Shown piece by piece: positions 1 to 8,675 of a DNA stretch of 37,473 nucleotides (position 1 is the first letter of the stretch; each line of letters starts with the position of its first letter). Origin of the DNA: Kosakonia quasisacchari (GTDB lineage Bacteria > Pseudomonadota > Gammaproteobacteria > Enterobacterales > Enterobacteriaceae); the NCBI RefSeq assembly GCF_004331415.1, contig NZ_SJOP01000030.1:1-37473 (forward strand), given 5' to 3'. The translations under genes were made by a program, and so were the position numbers. The notes under the pieces were generated by a model, which saw only the letters and a list, made by a program, of their open reading frames with translations, did no database searches and had not been told where the DNA came from.

Positions 1-51
1 AGAGCTGACATTTCTAACAGCATTCCGTGTGAATCAACGGGGAGCTGGTCA
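1..51 (-). repeat. end of a dispersed repeat element (copy A)
   Basis: The stretch ends rightward in CAACGGGGAGCTGGTCA (positions 35-51). This is the reverse complement of the TGACC-type end seen at 37150, 13785 and 14590. The element would extend left beyond the window. Only the end is visible, so the assignment rests on similarity by eye to the other copies. Confidence 0.45.
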
Positions 52-104
52 GCAGTCCAACGCTACCTGAACTCGCTTACTGAATTCGAGGCGTTGGTAT
101 AGGG

Positions 105-185
105 TCTTTAATATCCGCTCCTTGCACGAAAGAATCGGCCGGGAGCAGGCATCTCCGCTCAGCGCGAAAAACGGAGGTTCGCAGT
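105..185. repeat. degenerate copy of the dispersed repeat core (copy B)
   Basis: TCCGCTCCTTGCACGAA (114-130) and CAGCGCGAAAAACGGAGG (160-177) resemble the two halves of the repeat core at 14627-14666 and 37195-37257 (TCCGCTTCTGGCAC and GAGCGAAAAGCGGACATT). The copy is degraded and has no clear ends. The rest of the first 299 bases holds no gene I can support. Confidence 0.4.
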
Positions 186-299
186 GGTTCTCCCCTCTGG
201 TGAAGGCATTATTCAAATTGCGGTGTGGTAATCAATGTGGCACAAGCCATATAACCAGAGATGCTTCGCGATCGTGCTGAGTTATACGTGAGTGCCGTG

Positions 300-725
300 C
301 TAGCACGTTTTATCGCCGCCAGCCCAGCGCTTGATATCACTTATCTTTGGCGACCGGATGCCCGCGCTCAAGAGGTTTTTGGTTGTGTACAGGCTGACCT
401 GCGCTTTGTCGCCATCATGGTTTTCTATCTCAATTAGCGTGTTGTTAATCAATAACCCTTGAGAAAGGAGCTTTTGATTGATCTCACCTTTTTTGCGCTC
501 GCTGTCAAACTCGCTTAATACAATCACCGGATTGCCTGAATATGCCTCATATTCGAGGCACTGCCTTGCCATGTGCCTTATGGTTCGATAGGTATCAGAA
601 GGCCCTGTCTTGCTCGTGAAACTGCCGTCAAAAGAGGATTGGCTGCTTTTTAGTTCGCTGACGGTAATAGCGCACCCGCTGAGTGATAGCGAAAACAATA
701 GGCTTGCCAGGGCAACGTATTTCAA
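300..725 (-). CDS. small putative outer-membrane lipoprotein, function unknown
   Basis: I do not recognise the family. The 141-residue product starts with a lysine-poor signal peptide and a lipobox LSGC at residues 15-18, so Cys18 is the predicted lipidation site. Ala at +2 argues for sorting to the outer membrane. The rest is soluble, with a C-terminal Cys. The start is TTG at 725, preceded by GGAG six bases upstream; no in-frame ATG fits. It lies 60 bp downstream of the sensor kinase on the same strand, so it could be the last gene of that transcript. A role connected to the two-component system is inference only. Confidence 0.7.
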   Translation of the reverse strand: MKYVALASLLFSLSLSGCAITVSELKSSQSSFDGSFTSKTGPSDTYRTIRHMARQCLEYEAYSGNPVIVLSEFDSERKKGEINQKLLSQGLLINNTLIEIENHDGDKAQVSLYTTKNLLSAGIRSPKISDIKRWAGGDKTC

Positions 726-785
726 TTTTTACTCCATTGTTCAGGTAGATGCCCTCCGCTGGGACGGAATCAACGTTGTGTTTTT

Positions 786-2177
786 TCAGGCGGGCTTGTG
801 ATTTGGGAAATCAACCGTAACCATCAGCCCACCTTCTGCAGACGTACTGAGGCTTACGCTGCTGTTGTGTTGCTGCGCAACCGCTTTGACGATGGCAAGT
901 CCCAGCCCACTCCCGCTTTGCATCTGATTGGGATCGCGAAAAAATCTATCGAACACGCGCTCCCTCAATTCAACGGGAATGCCGGGCCCGGCATCTGAGA
1001 CACGTAGCTGAGTGGACTTATCTAAGGATCGTAAATCCACCTCAACCCGCCCGCCTTCAGGACTGTACTTCACGGCATTTTCAATTACGTTATCGATAAG
1101 CGACATCAGGCGTTCCCTGACACCGGTTATCCAGATTTCATCATCAGAGTAGAATTCAAGCTCAACCCTGCGCTCCGCAGCGAGCGGCACCAGGCCAGCC
1201 ATTCGCTCTTGTATAAGCGTCGTCAGCGGCACAGGCTCCATAACCGTGTCAATGCGCGCTTCGCTGTGCATCATCAGCAGCAACTGATTGACGAGCCGAG
1301 CCGCCCGGCTATTGCTGCGAATAATCCCGGCAAGCAACTCTTTTTGGCTATCGCTGCTTACGTAGGACTGCAAAGCCTCAACATTGATTCGCATTGCAGC
1401 CAGCGGGGTTCGCAACTCGTGAGCGGCATCGGCAATGAAAACGCGCTCCCGTTCAGTGCTTTCTCGCACCCTGGCAAGAAATCCATTTACAGCATCCACC
1501 ATTTGGCGAAGCTCCCTATGTTTTGGCACGGCTTTTAAGGGCGAGAGATCGTCCGGTGTGCGTAAGGAAACTTCATTGACCACCTTATTCCAGGGGCGCA
1601 TTGCAATGCGGATTGACAGCCACGCAGGAAACAAAAGAAAAGGAATGCATACCAGCAGCGGCATGACGTAGTAGCCACGCGAGTTCAGGTAGATAAAGAA
1701 GTTCCAGCCTCCGGCAGGTGTAACAAGTGTGACCTCTGTGTCAGAGTTCCCGGACTTGAGCGTACGGCAGGTCCAGGCGCGACCGTCACGCTGAATACGC
1801 TCAATTTTCCCGTATCTGGTGTTGGTCACCCCGACTGGCGCGCCATCGGATGCATAAATTATTTCTTTATTCTTGCGCACGATGAGGCTGATTGAGAGTT
1901 CGGGATCTTCACCTCCGCCATAATCTTCCCGCACCGCCCTACTGAGCGCAGCCAGCACATGAGTTCGATCCTGTGGGCGATCGCCCATACTCTCAACCAC
2001 TGTAAAAATGGTTTCGTAAGTCTTGTTGCCCGTTAATATCGGGGGGCTACGCAAGTCCTCCCACAAAACGAAGGTCAGAAAAAGACACCAGAGCAGTGTG
2101 AGCAGTAGCATTTGGGCTACCATAATTCGCCGTACGAACGTTGGGGTTCTCAGGTGGCGCCAAAAATTTCGCATCAA
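786..2177 (-). CDS. two-component sensor histidine kinase (QseC/PmrB-like architecture)
   Basis: This is an inner-membrane sensor that autophosphorylates and passes the phosphate to its partner regulator. TM1 is near residues 18-40, followed by a periplasmic sensor of about 130 residues. TM2 is near 170-192 and a HAMP-like linker follows. The HisKA H-box is AAHELRTPLA with His253. The HATPase domain has the N-box (N363, N367), a G1 box DAGPGIP (395-401) and a G2 box SGSGLGLA (421-428). The 463-residue length is normal and all catalytic motifs are intact. The start overlaps the stop of the upstream regulator gene by 4 bp (ATGA), so the pair is translationally coupled. The stimulus cannot be read from the sequence. 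I do not name it qseC because similarity beyond the generic subgroup is not evident. Confidence 0.93.
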   Translation of the reverse strand: MMRNFWRHLRTPTFVRRIMVAQMLLLTLLWCLFLTFVLWEDLRSPPILTGNKTYETIFTVVESMGDRPQDRTHVLAALSRAVREDYGGGEDPELSISLIVRKNKEIIYASDGAPVGVTNTRYGKIERIQRDGRAWTCRTLKSGNSDTEVTLVTPAGGWNFFIYLNSRGYYVMPLLVCIPFLLFPAWLSIRIAMRPWNKVVNEVSLRTPDDLSPLKAVPKHRELRQMVDAVNGFLARVRESTERERVFIADAAHELRTPLAAMRINVEALQSYVSSDSQKELLAGIIRSNSRAARLVNQLLLMMHSEARIDTVMEPVPLTTLIQERMAGLVPLAAERRVELEFYSDDEIWITGVRERLMSLIDNVIENAVKYSPEGGRVEVDLRSLDKSTQLRVSDAGPGIPVELRERVFDRFFRDPNQMQSGSGLGLAIVKAVAQQHNSSVSLSTSAEGGLMVTVDFPNHKPA

Positions 2178-2851
2178 CCTGCCCCCTTATGAATGGGTAC
2201 GGTATCAATGACATACCCAACGCCCCTCACCGTTCGCACATAGCCGTCGCCGATTTTGCGACGCAAATTCCCCATATGCACATCGAGCGCATTACTCATA
2301 TTTTCTTTTGCGCCGAAGATCCTTTCTTCCAGAAAACTGCGTGTCAGCACGCGGTCAGTACGCAACATCAACGTTTCAAGCAGCGCGTATTCACTTGCTG
2401 TCAAATCAACATGCCGTGCATTCACTGTCACGCGTCGCGTCGGCACATGAAGCGATAATCCGCGAAGTTCTATCGCCTCATTCTGAAAACCGTAACTGCG
2501 TCGCGCAAGCGCTCTCACTCTGGCCAACAACTCGGCAAGAACAAAAGGTTTGACCAGATAGTCGTCTGCACCGGCGTCCAGGCCAGAGAGGCGATCTTGC
2601 AGTGTACCTCTCGCCGTCAGGATGATGACGGGGATGCCCTTGAGCTGCTGACGCAAACCCGCCATCAGACTCATGCCATCGCCGTCGGGCAAGCCGAGGT
2701 CGAGCAACACCAGTTCAGGCACGCAGGCATCGAGTTGATGCAGCGCATCCTCTTTGCGGCGAACCCATATAACATCAAACCCTTGATCTGCAAGGGCAAT
2801 ACGCACGCCGTTGCCGAGATCCAGGTCGTCTTCGATTAGGAGAATTTTCAC
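2174..2851 (-). CDS. OmpR/PhoB-family response regulator
   Basis: This is the DNA-binding partner of the kinase encoded immediately downstream. The receiver domain (about 1-115) has the acidic pocket E7-D8-D9, phospho-acceptor D51 in LLDLGLPDGDG, T79 and K101 in LVKPF. A winged-helix Trans_reg_C domain fills about 130-218 and ends RTVRGVGYVID. The 225-residue length is typical. It is the first gene of a leftward operon and is divergent from the MipA/OmpV gene at 3058. The usual logic of such loci suggests that it controls that outer-membrane protein and itself, but this is inferred from arrangement only. Confidence 0.93.
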   Translation of the reverse strand: MKILLIEDDLDLGNGVRIALADQGFDVIWVRRKEDALHQLDACVPELVLLDLGLPDGDGMSLMAGLRQQLKGIPVIILTARGTLQDRLSGLDAGADDYLVKPFVLAELLARVRALARRSYGFQNEAIELRGLSLHVPTRRVTVNARHVDLTASEYALLETLMLRTDRVLTRSFLEERIFGAKENMSNALDVHMGNLRRKIGDGYVRTVRGVGYVIDTVPIHKGAG

Positions 2852-3057
2852 AATGGTTACGGTATCAACAGTGAATGAAGAACGTCTGAAGAAAAAAACG
2901 GTATCAGGAAATCTACCAGCTTTGCAGCGCCTGTACTTGCTTCACTCTTTCTTCATTTTTGGCTCATGAGAACTTTAGGGGGCGCATGCAAAATGAGCGT
3001 TCTGGCGTTTAACACCCGCTTGTATCGTAATCATTTGAATCCACAAGGACTTCTTTA
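2852..3057. promoter_or_regulatory. divergent control region between the response regulator and the MipA gene
   Basis: The 206-bp gap must hold promoters for both directions. It contains two direct copies of ACGGTATCA at 2859-2867 and 2898-2906, 39 bp apart start to start (nearly four helical turns). OmpR-type regulators bind direct repeats, so these are candidate sites, but the family's usual spacing is nearer 10-11 bp. An AAGGA ribosome site precedes the MipA start. Confidence 0.4.
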
Positions 3058-3894
3058 ATGAGAAACATCAAACTGCGTCATAAGTTCCCCCTTTCACTTT
3101 CGGGGCGCAGCCTGAAAAAAATGTTGCCGGGCGCGGTCCTGGCGTTACTGGCCACCCCGATACTGGCGGCAGAACAGGATCCGGGCAACGCGTTGACCCT
3201 CGGCGGCGGTGCGAATGTTACGCCACGCTATTCTGGTGCGGATAAAAGCCGCGTCACAACTGCCCTGGTGCTCGATTACACGATGGCAAATGGTTTCTTT
3301 GTTAGCACCACGCGGGGCATCGGTTACGGCAATAACATCGGCAAGTTCGATTACAACGCGGCACTGAGTTATCGCGCAGGCCGTAAAGATCGCGACGTGG
3401 ACAGCGATTCGATCAGCGACGGCAGCGACTATTTGCGCGGTATGGGCGACATCAAAGGTTCGGCTCTCGGTGTGTTTGGCCTGGGGTACAGCGTGACCGA
3501 CTGGCTTAATTTGCAATTGCAGGCTGAGGTGCCGGTTTCGGAGCGAAGCAATGGCGCAGCCCTGCATTTCGGCATTAATAGCCCGCTCTATACCTCATCG
3601 AACAATTCCGTGACGCTGGCGCTGACCGGCAGTTGGGGAACTGACAAGTATATGCAGACTTACTACGGGGTCAGTGCATCCCAGTCGGCCGCATCGGGGT
3701 TTACGCGATATGACGCCGGAGCGGGAATTTATGCCTGGTCAACGAATCTTAACTGGACACATAAGTTCAACCAGGACTGGAGCGTGGTTGCCGCAGCGGG
3801 CGTTACGCAGTTAACGGGTGATGCGCGCAATAGCCCGATTGTGCAACGAAAAACATCGCCCACGGGAAGCCTGCTGGTGACATATCGTTTCTGA
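3058..3894 (+). CDS. MipA/OmpV family outer-membrane beta-barrel protein
   Basis: The protein has 278 residues with a signal peptide: a basic N-terminus, hydrophobic core near 23-36 and probable cleavage after LAA at about 38. The mature part has the family pattern: an early TLGGGANVTPRYSGAD segment, alternating aromatic/hydrophobic strands, and a C-terminal strand ending in Phe (VTYRF) as needed for BAM recognition. MipA/OmpV proteins are outer-membrane proteins. E. coli MipA scaffolds murein synthesis enzymes, while others respond to antibiotics or osmolarity. Which role applies here is unknown. The gene is divergent from the two-component operon, which probably controls it. Ribosome site AAGGA lies about 10 bp before the ATG. 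Confidence 0.88.
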   Translation: MRNIKLRHKFPLSLSGRSLKKMLPGAVLALLATPILAAEQDPGNALTLGGGANVTPRYSGADKSRVTTALVLDYTMANGFFVSTTRGIGYGNNIGKFDYNAALSYRAGRKDRDVDSDSISDGSDYLRGMGDIKGSALGVFGLGYSVTDWLNLQLQAEVPVSERSNGAALHFGINSPLYTSSNNSVTLALTGSWGTDKYMQTYYGVSASQSAASGFTRYDAGAGIYAWSTNLNWTHKFNQDWSVVAAAGVTQLTGDARNSPIVQRKTSPTGSLLVTYRF

Positions 3895-3961
3895 TCGCTG
3901 TTCGACGTGTGCTTCCCGCCAGCTTATGGCTACGCACGGCCAATAAATATCCATTCGCTCC

Positions 3962-3983
3962 GCCCCGGTTCAGATGACGGGGC
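3962..3983. terminator. possible hairpin between the convergent MipA and LysR genes
   Basis: GCCCCG (3962-3967) and CGGGGC (3978-3983) can pair around a 10-base loop. There is no T-run on either side, so termination activity is uncertain. Confidence 0.25.
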
Positions 3984-4085
3984 TGTACGCAACACATTGA
4001 AGATCCGAACGTTTCTATCCCTGCCAACGTATCAGGGATAAAATCCGCAGGCACAACAGCAGAAGCGGACGAGTGGCGAACAGAT

Positions 4086-4955
4086 TCACGTTGCTGGCGT
4101 CGCGGGATCCGCCAGCAACGCATCGGCGATATCCAGCATGACCCGCAGGCGATCCATATGCCGCAGATCATAGTGATACCCCACCCAGATATCTTTCGAC
4201 GGCGGCGGCTCCGGCATGCGAATGCTTTGTAATCCGGAGATGGCATCGCCAAGAGGCCGCGGCAGCACGGCAATCCCCATTCCCCGCTGGCACATCTGCG
4301 CCTGAACGGCCCGGCTGGTGCTGGTGAACACACGTCGCGACTGCGGAAATCTGTCGAGCAGCCAGGCAACGTCAGAAAAGTGGGATTGTGCCGTATTCAT
4401 CAGAATAAGCCCCACTGCCGCCGGGTTGTGCTGCGCGAGATGCGCGGTTTCCGGCGTTCCATACAGCGCATAGGGAATACTCATCAGGCGACGCTGGACA
4501 ATATCCGGTTCGGTAAAGGGAACGATGCGAAATGCCATATCGGCATCACGGCGCGACAGATTAAGTAAACGGTAGCTGGCGATAACTTCCGGCACAATCG
4601 ACGGATGACGGCGCGTCAGTTCGACCAGCACAGGTGCCAGAACATAGTTAGCAAACCACTCGGCTGACGATATCCGCAATATCCCTTCTAGTCGTTCGTG
4701 ATTACCTGCCAGGCGCCGTTCCATCGCCAGCGCGGAGTTCTCCATCGCTTCTGCCAGCGTCATAACCCTGTCGCCGGCATCCGTCAGCACCAGACCATCC
4801 CTTGTCCGGCGAAATAACGCCTGCTGCGCCTCATCCTCAAGCGCCTTTATCCTGCGCCCAACCGTCGGATGGCTCACGCCAAGGCTTCGGGCAGCCTCGC
4901 CGAAAGAGCCCTTACGCATGACTGCAAGAAATACCCGGACGTCGCTCCACTCCAT
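4086..4955 (-). CDS. LysR-family transcriptional regulator
   Basis: The product has 289 residues. The N-terminal winged helix-turn-helix spans about 1-60 (FLAVMRKGSFGEAARSLGV, then SHPTVGRRIKALE), followed by the linker helix and a two-lobed LysR substrate domain from about 90. It is divergent from the SDR at 5085, 129 bp away, the classic LysR arrangement in which the regulator controls both itself and the neighbour. Its effector is unknown. The adjacent SDR and DHA2-type exporter suggest a toxic organic compound, as inference. Confidence 0.92.
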   Translation of the reverse strand: MEWSDVRVFLAVMRKGSFGEAARSLGVSHPTVGRRIKALEDEAQQALFRRTRDGLVLTDAGDRVMTLAEAMENSALAMERRLAGNHERLEGILRISSAEWFANYVLAPVLVELTRRHPSIVPEVIASYRLLNLSRRDADMAFRIVPFTEPDIVQRRLMSIPYALYGTPETAHLAQHNPAAVGLILMNTAQSHFSDVAWLLDRFPQSRRVFTSTSRAVQAQMCQRGMGIAVLPRPLGDAISGLQSIRMPEPPPSKDIWVGYHYDLRHMDRLRVMLDIADALLADPATPAT

Positions 4956-4969
4956 GCCATTGTCTCACC

Positions 4970-4983
4970 GTTCAAAAATGAAC
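4970..4983. promoter_or_regulatory. candidate LysR operator (GTTCA-N4-TGAAC)
   Basis: GTTCAAAAATGAAC is a perfect inverted repeat 15 bp upstream of the LysR start. It sits in the gap shared with the divergent SDR. The sequence contains a T-N(10-11)-A spacing of the LysR-box type. Confidence 0.4.
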
Positions 4984-5084
4984 ATCGAATATACAAAAGT
5001 GTCAGTTCCAAAACAATTATGTAGATATCACCATAGCCTCCTCAACCCAACCGCCCCGCGCGGCGATATCAGGAAGCTGAAAAG

Positions 5085-5831
5085 ATGAATAAATTAAAAG
5101 ACAAAGTTGCCATTGTGACCGGTGGCTCCAGCGGTATCGGAGCTGGCATTGCCCGCCAGTTGGCGGCTGACGGCGCGAAAGTCATCGTCAATTATGCTTC
5201 AGGCAGAAGCGGCGCCGATAAGGTCGTTGCCGATATTGAAGCCGCCGGTGGGCAGGCCGTGGCGGTCGCGGCGGATGTCACCAACCAGGCAGAGGTCGAG
5301 GCGCTGGTCAACGCGGCCATCGACAATTTTGGGCGTCTGGACATTATGGTGAATAACGCCGGTATTTATCAGTTCGCCAGTATTGAAGAGAGCACCGAAG
5401 CGCTCTACCGCAGGCAGTTCGACATCAATGTTCTGGGCCCGCTGTTGCTGACTGGCGCAGCCGTGCCACACCTCAGTAAAGGCAGCAGCATCATCAACAT
5501 CAGTTCGTTCGTCACCCGCGTTTTTATTGCCGAAAGCGCCGTCTACAGCGGTACCAAGGGCGCAATTGACGCCATCACCGGCGTACTCTCGCGCGAGCTT
5601 GGCCCGCAGGGAATTCGCGTCAACGCGGTTAACCCCGGCCTGATCGAAACAGAAGGCAGTCATAGTGCGGGCGCGATGAACTCGGACTTCCAGAGATGGA
5701 ATGAACAGCAGACGCCACTCGGTCGCATCGGTCAGGTGCAGGATGTTGCCCCGATCGTCTCATTTCTCGCATCAGACGACGCGGGATGGGTCACCGGTGA
5801 GGTGATTCTGGCCTCTGGCGGCATGCGCTGA
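5085..5831 (+). CDS. SDR-family NAD(P)-dependent oxidoreductase (FabG-like)
   Basis: This is a classical short-chain dehydrogenase of 248 residues. The cofactor motif TGGSSGIG lies at 12-19, NNAG at 90-93, catalytic Ser140/141 in NISSF, Y154 and K158 in YSGTK, and the post-active-site PG motif at 184-185. The final stretch (VTGEVILASGG) is standard. The substrate cannot be deduced. The start has AGGAAG eight bases upstream. It is divergent from a LysR gene and followed 95 bp downstream by a 14-TM exporter on the same strand, so a LysR-controlled SDR/exporter unit is likely. Confidence 0.92.
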   Translation: MNKLKDKVAIVTGGSSGIGAGIARQLAADGAKVIVNYASGRSGADKVVADIEAAGGQAVAVAADVTNQAEVEALVNAAIDNFGRLDIMVNNAGIYQFASIEESTEALYRRQFDINVLGPLLLTGAAVPHLSKGSSIINISSFVTRVFIAESAVYSGTKGAIDAITGVLSRELGPQGIRVNAVNPGLIETEGSHSAGAMNSDFQRWNEQQTPLGRIGQVQDVAPIVSFLASDDAGWVTGEVILASGGMR

Positions 5832-5926
5832 CCTCTCCCCACTCACCCAAACAGGTTAACAGCACATTTTTTGCCATAACAAAACGTCTCTTACCGGGGA
5901 CGGAACCGCTACCGATGGAGTGTTCT

Positions 5927-7384
5927 ATGTCGGCACATAGCCTCACGCAAGCCGAGCCGCGTCGCTGGGCAATGTTTGTCATTTTACTGGTCGGCGCATT
6001 CTTGCCACCGCTCGATTTTTTTATCGTCAATGTTGCGCTGCCTGCTATTCAGAGCGAGCTGGGCGCCTCTTTCTCCGCTGAACAACTGGTCATTTCATCC
6101 TATGCTGGCGTGTATGCGGTGACATTAATTACCGGCGGCCGCCTGGGCGATATTTATGGTCGTGGGAAGATGTTTTTTCTTGGGCTTCTCGGTTTTGCGG
6201 CTGCATCGCTGCTGTGCGGTGTAGCCTGGTCACCGTGGGTACTGATTACTGGACGCATGTTACAGGGTGTCACGGCCGCCATTATGGCGCCCCAGGCACT
6301 GGCTTCCGTGCAGGCCATTTTTCCGGAAGCAGAGAAACCGTTAGCACTGAGTATCTATGGCGCTGTGTTTGGCCTGGCCTCCGTTATCGGCCAGGTATTG
6401 GGTGGCATCCTGATTTCAGCGGACCTGTTTCAACTGGGATGGCGGGCTATTTTTCTCGTTAACCTGCCGGTGGCGCTACTGGTCATTCTCTTTGGCTTGC
6501 CGTTGCTGAAAGAAACGCGGGCACAATCTGCACAGCGCCTCGACCCCGTTGGCATGCTGCTGGCAACCCTCACGCTGAGTACGCTGATTGTGCCGTTGAT
6601 TGAGGGCCATGATGCAGGATGGCCCTGGTGGACGTGGCTGTCATTGCTTGCTTTCCCACTGCTGAGCGCGTTGTTATGGCGTTATGAACGTCACCTTAGC
6701 TGGAATGGCGGTTCGCCGCTGCTTGATCCGGGCGTGTTACGCGCGCCGGGGTTGGGCCAGGGGCTGGCGATCGTGTTGCTGTTTTATTCCATCGCCGCCT
6801 TCTTTCTGTTGTTTTCTGTGTATCTGCAAGGTGCGTTGCATGTAAACGCCCTGAGCGCAGGCCTGCTTTTTCTGCCCTTTGGCGTCGGCTTTCTGATAGG
6901 GCCGTTGCTGACGCCTTATCTGCGGCGTTTTGTCGGTAATTACCTGAGCGCAATCGGGATGGGATGCGAGACCGCGGGGTTAGCAGGCCTGGCATGGTTA
7001 ATTGCCAATACGCTGACGGGCAGCGCGCCTGCCATGCTGCCGCTCGCCGTACTGCTATTTGTGACCGGTCTTGGCCAGGGGCTGGCGATGCCAACGCTGG
7101 TGCGGATGGTAACCGGCCGCGTTGCGCCGGAGTTTTCAGGCATGATTGCCGGCGTGACCAGCTCGGCATTACAAATCAGCACGGCGCTGAGCGTCGCTGT
7201 CATCGGCGGCATTTTTTACAGCATGCTGGGTAACGGTAAAAGCAGCGAAAATATCACCCATGCCTTTATCGTCGCACTGCTGGCGATGGCGGTATGCCTC
7301 GCCACGGGTGCCGGGCTCAGTATCCGGTTTATCCGGCGATCCGGCGGCCTGTCTTCAGCGCCGGCCAGCCTTTCCCTCAAGTAA
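5927..7384 (+). CDS. MFS transporter, DHA2 (EmrB/QacA-type, 14 TM) family
   Basis: This is a proton-driven efflux protein of the inner membrane. The first helix carries the DHA2 signature DFFIVNVALPAIQ. The motif A-like loop GRLGDIYGRGKMF and a motif C-like segment (GAVFGLASVIGQVLGG) follow. About fourteen hydrophobic helices run through roughly 485 residues. I chose the ATG at 5927 because GGAG sits six bases before it; the in-frame ATG at 5915 overlaps that ribosome site. No EmrA-like adaptor gene is adjacent, so it would work as a single-component pump. It lies downstream of the SDR at 5085. Confidence 0.88.
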   Translation: MSAHSLTQAEPRRWAMFVILLVGAFLPPLDFFIVNVALPAIQSELGASFSAEQLVISSYAGVYAVTLITGGRLGDIYGRGKMFFLGLLGFAAASLLCGVAWSPWVLITGRMLQGVTAAIMAPQALASVQAIFPEAEKPLALSIYGAVFGLASVIGQVLGGILISADLFQLGWRAIFLVNLPVALLVILFGLPLLKETRAQSAQRLDPVGMLLATLTLSTLIVPLIEGHDAGWPWWTWLSLLAFPLLSALLWRYERHLSWNGGSPLLDPGVLRAPGLGQGLAIVLLFYSIAAFFLLFSVYLQGALHVNALSAGLLFLPFGVGFLIGPLLTPYLRRFVGNYLSAIGMGCETAGLAGLAWLIANTLTGSAPAMLPLAVLLFVTGLGQGLAMPTLVRMVTGRVAPEFSGMIAGVTSSALQISTALSVAVIGGIFYSMLGNGKSSENITHAFIVALLAMAVCLATGAGLSIRFIRRSGGLSSAPASLSLK

Positions 7385-7570
7385 CATAACCAACATCAAT
7401 CGGCTGAGCGAGTTGCTGCCGGATTCGCCAGCCCGCTGAAAATCCGTTATTTCCCACGGCCACTCTTGTTACGCGCCGCGCAACCTCTGTGGAAAAATCC
7501 GCGTAATCTCGATTCGCTGTATCATCGGCTGGAACAGCGATTCCCCGACAGCACCGGAACCTCATCATAA
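7385..7570 (+). other. stop-free stretch in frame with the MFS gene, unassigned
   Basis: After the MFS stop (7382-7384) the same frame stays open for 61 codons to TAA at 7568-7570. The composition looks protein-like (…PLWKNPRNLDSLYHRL…) but there is no start codon or ribosome site. It may be the remnant of a gene or of a longer MFS tail. I do not recognise it. The rest of the gap to 7710 shows nothing clear. Confidence 0.25.
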
Positions 7571-7710
7571 AAGGTCACATCGCCAGACGCTGGCCCAGCG
7601 TAAAAAGGATCACGGGGTCAAAATTAAAGGCTTTTTTAAAATTTGGTGCAGGCCACTGCCCCGGTAATGGTCGCTGCCACACAAAACATCCTGGTCATCT
7701 TGATTCGCAG

Positions 7711-7799
7711 CAAAGAAGTGGAAAACGGGAGCCAGCGTGATTTGCGAAAACAGAGAGGGGAATATCCCCTCTTTGACCTTCTTTGCGACTCCCGTTTTC
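7711..7799. terminator. nested palindrome between convergent genes, probable bidirectional terminator or repeat
   Basis: The outer arms GAAAACGGGAG (7721-7731) and CTCCCGTTTTC (7789-7799) match perfectly. The flanking CAAAGAAG (7711-7718) pairs with CTTCTTTG nearer the centre. The inner hairpin AGAGGGGA-ATA-TCCCCTCT (7754-7772) is also perfect. The block lies between the rightward MFS gene and the leftward SDR gene that ends at 7811. Confidence 0.5.
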
Positions 7800-7810
7800 G
7801 TTCGGCGTAA

Positions 7811-8581
7811 TTAGTAAGAGAAAGGTGAACGATGCTGCGCCTCTTTCAGCATCATTTGGGCATCTTCACCCGCGGCAGTGTAGAGCGGCGCATCGGGATT
7901 TTGAGCAACAGCGAAGATGGCATTCGCAACATCCTCAGCATAGGTCACGGGTGAGTTGCTCTCTCCCACTCTCTGGATAAATTCCCTCACCATTTGCCCA
8001 TAGGCGGGATCGTCGATGCCTGCAAAATGCGCTCGTGCATTCTCGCCGAACTTCGTTTCCGGGGAGCGCCCCGGTAACACCACGTGAACACGAATACCAA
8101 AAGGCCTGGTTTCAATGGCGAGCGACTCGCTCCACGCATTCAGCGCCGCTTTACTGGCGCGATAAAGGCCAATCAGCGGCATCGCCTGAGTCGTCACTGA
8201 TGAAGAAACATTAATGATGACCCCTGATTGCTTCTCTCTCATCAGCGGCAAAAACGCCTGGGTTAATGACAACGTACCCAGCACATTGGTGTTCATTAAC
8301 TGCTGCGCGGTGGCAAGCGGCGTAAGTTCGACCGGTACAGGTGCGCCAAAACCCGCGTTATTCACCAAAACATCAATCGCGCCCGCCGCTTTCACGACTG
8401 TGTTAATACTCTGCGCAGAAGTAATATCGAGCGGCAAAATCGTCAGTTTGTCGCTTGCAGGCAAACCTGTCGGGTCAGGCGTTCTCATCGTGGCAATCAC
8501 TTCCCAACCCTGCTGTAAAAAAAGTTTTGCTGCGGCAAGGCCAAAACCTGAAGAGCAACCGGTAATCAGTACAGTAGGCAT
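7811..8581 (-). CDS. SDR-family oxidoreductase
   Basis: The product has 256 residues from the ATG at 8581. I chose this start because it follows AGAGGA with normal spacing and begins MPTVLITG, at the Rossmann fold; the longer frame to 8719 would add 46 unconserved residues across the promoter. The cofactor motif is TGCSSGFG, NNAG follows, and the catalytic set is Ser in NVSSS with YRASK (Tyr/Lys). The sequence resembles the oxidoreductase/retinol-dehydrogenase-like SDR branch. Substrate unknown. It is divergent from the AraC-family gene at 8676 with only 94 bp between, so AraC control is likely. Confidence 0.9.
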   Translation of the reverse strand: MPTVLITGCSSGFGLAAAKLFLQQGWEVIATMRTPDPTGLPASDKLTILPLDITSAQSINTVVKAAGAIDVLVNNAGFGAPVPVELTPLATAQQLMNTNVLGTLSLTQAFLPLMREKQSGVIINVSSSVTTQAMPLIGLYRASKAALNAWSESLAIETRPFGIRVHVVLPGRSPETKFGENARAHFAGIDDPAYGQMVREFIQRVGESNSPVTYAEDVANAIFAVAQNPDAPLYTAAGEDAQMMLKEAQHRSPFSY

Positions 8582-8675
8582 ATGTGATCCTCTTTGGTGG
8601 CAAGAGCGGTGATCATAGCGACCACCAGCAGGACAATATATAATCAAAAGTCCCGTAAACTTTAGAGAAAGTCCA
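8582..8675. promoter_or_regulatory. short divergent promoter region SDR/AraC
   Basis: The 94-bp gap contains TATAAT at 8639-8644 on the + strand, a good -10 hexamer for the AraC gene. No good -35 hexamer lies 17 bp upstream, as is common for activator-dependent promoters. Confidence 0.35.

Noticed and set aside
786..2851. Naming the two-component pair qseBC or pmrAB.
   Set aside because: Motifs fit the general subgroup, but sequence and neighbours do not single out either system.
3803..4369. Long leftward frame overlapping the LysR gene.
   Set aside because: It is an out-of-frame shadow of the LysR gene rich in Cys/Arg, with no domain.
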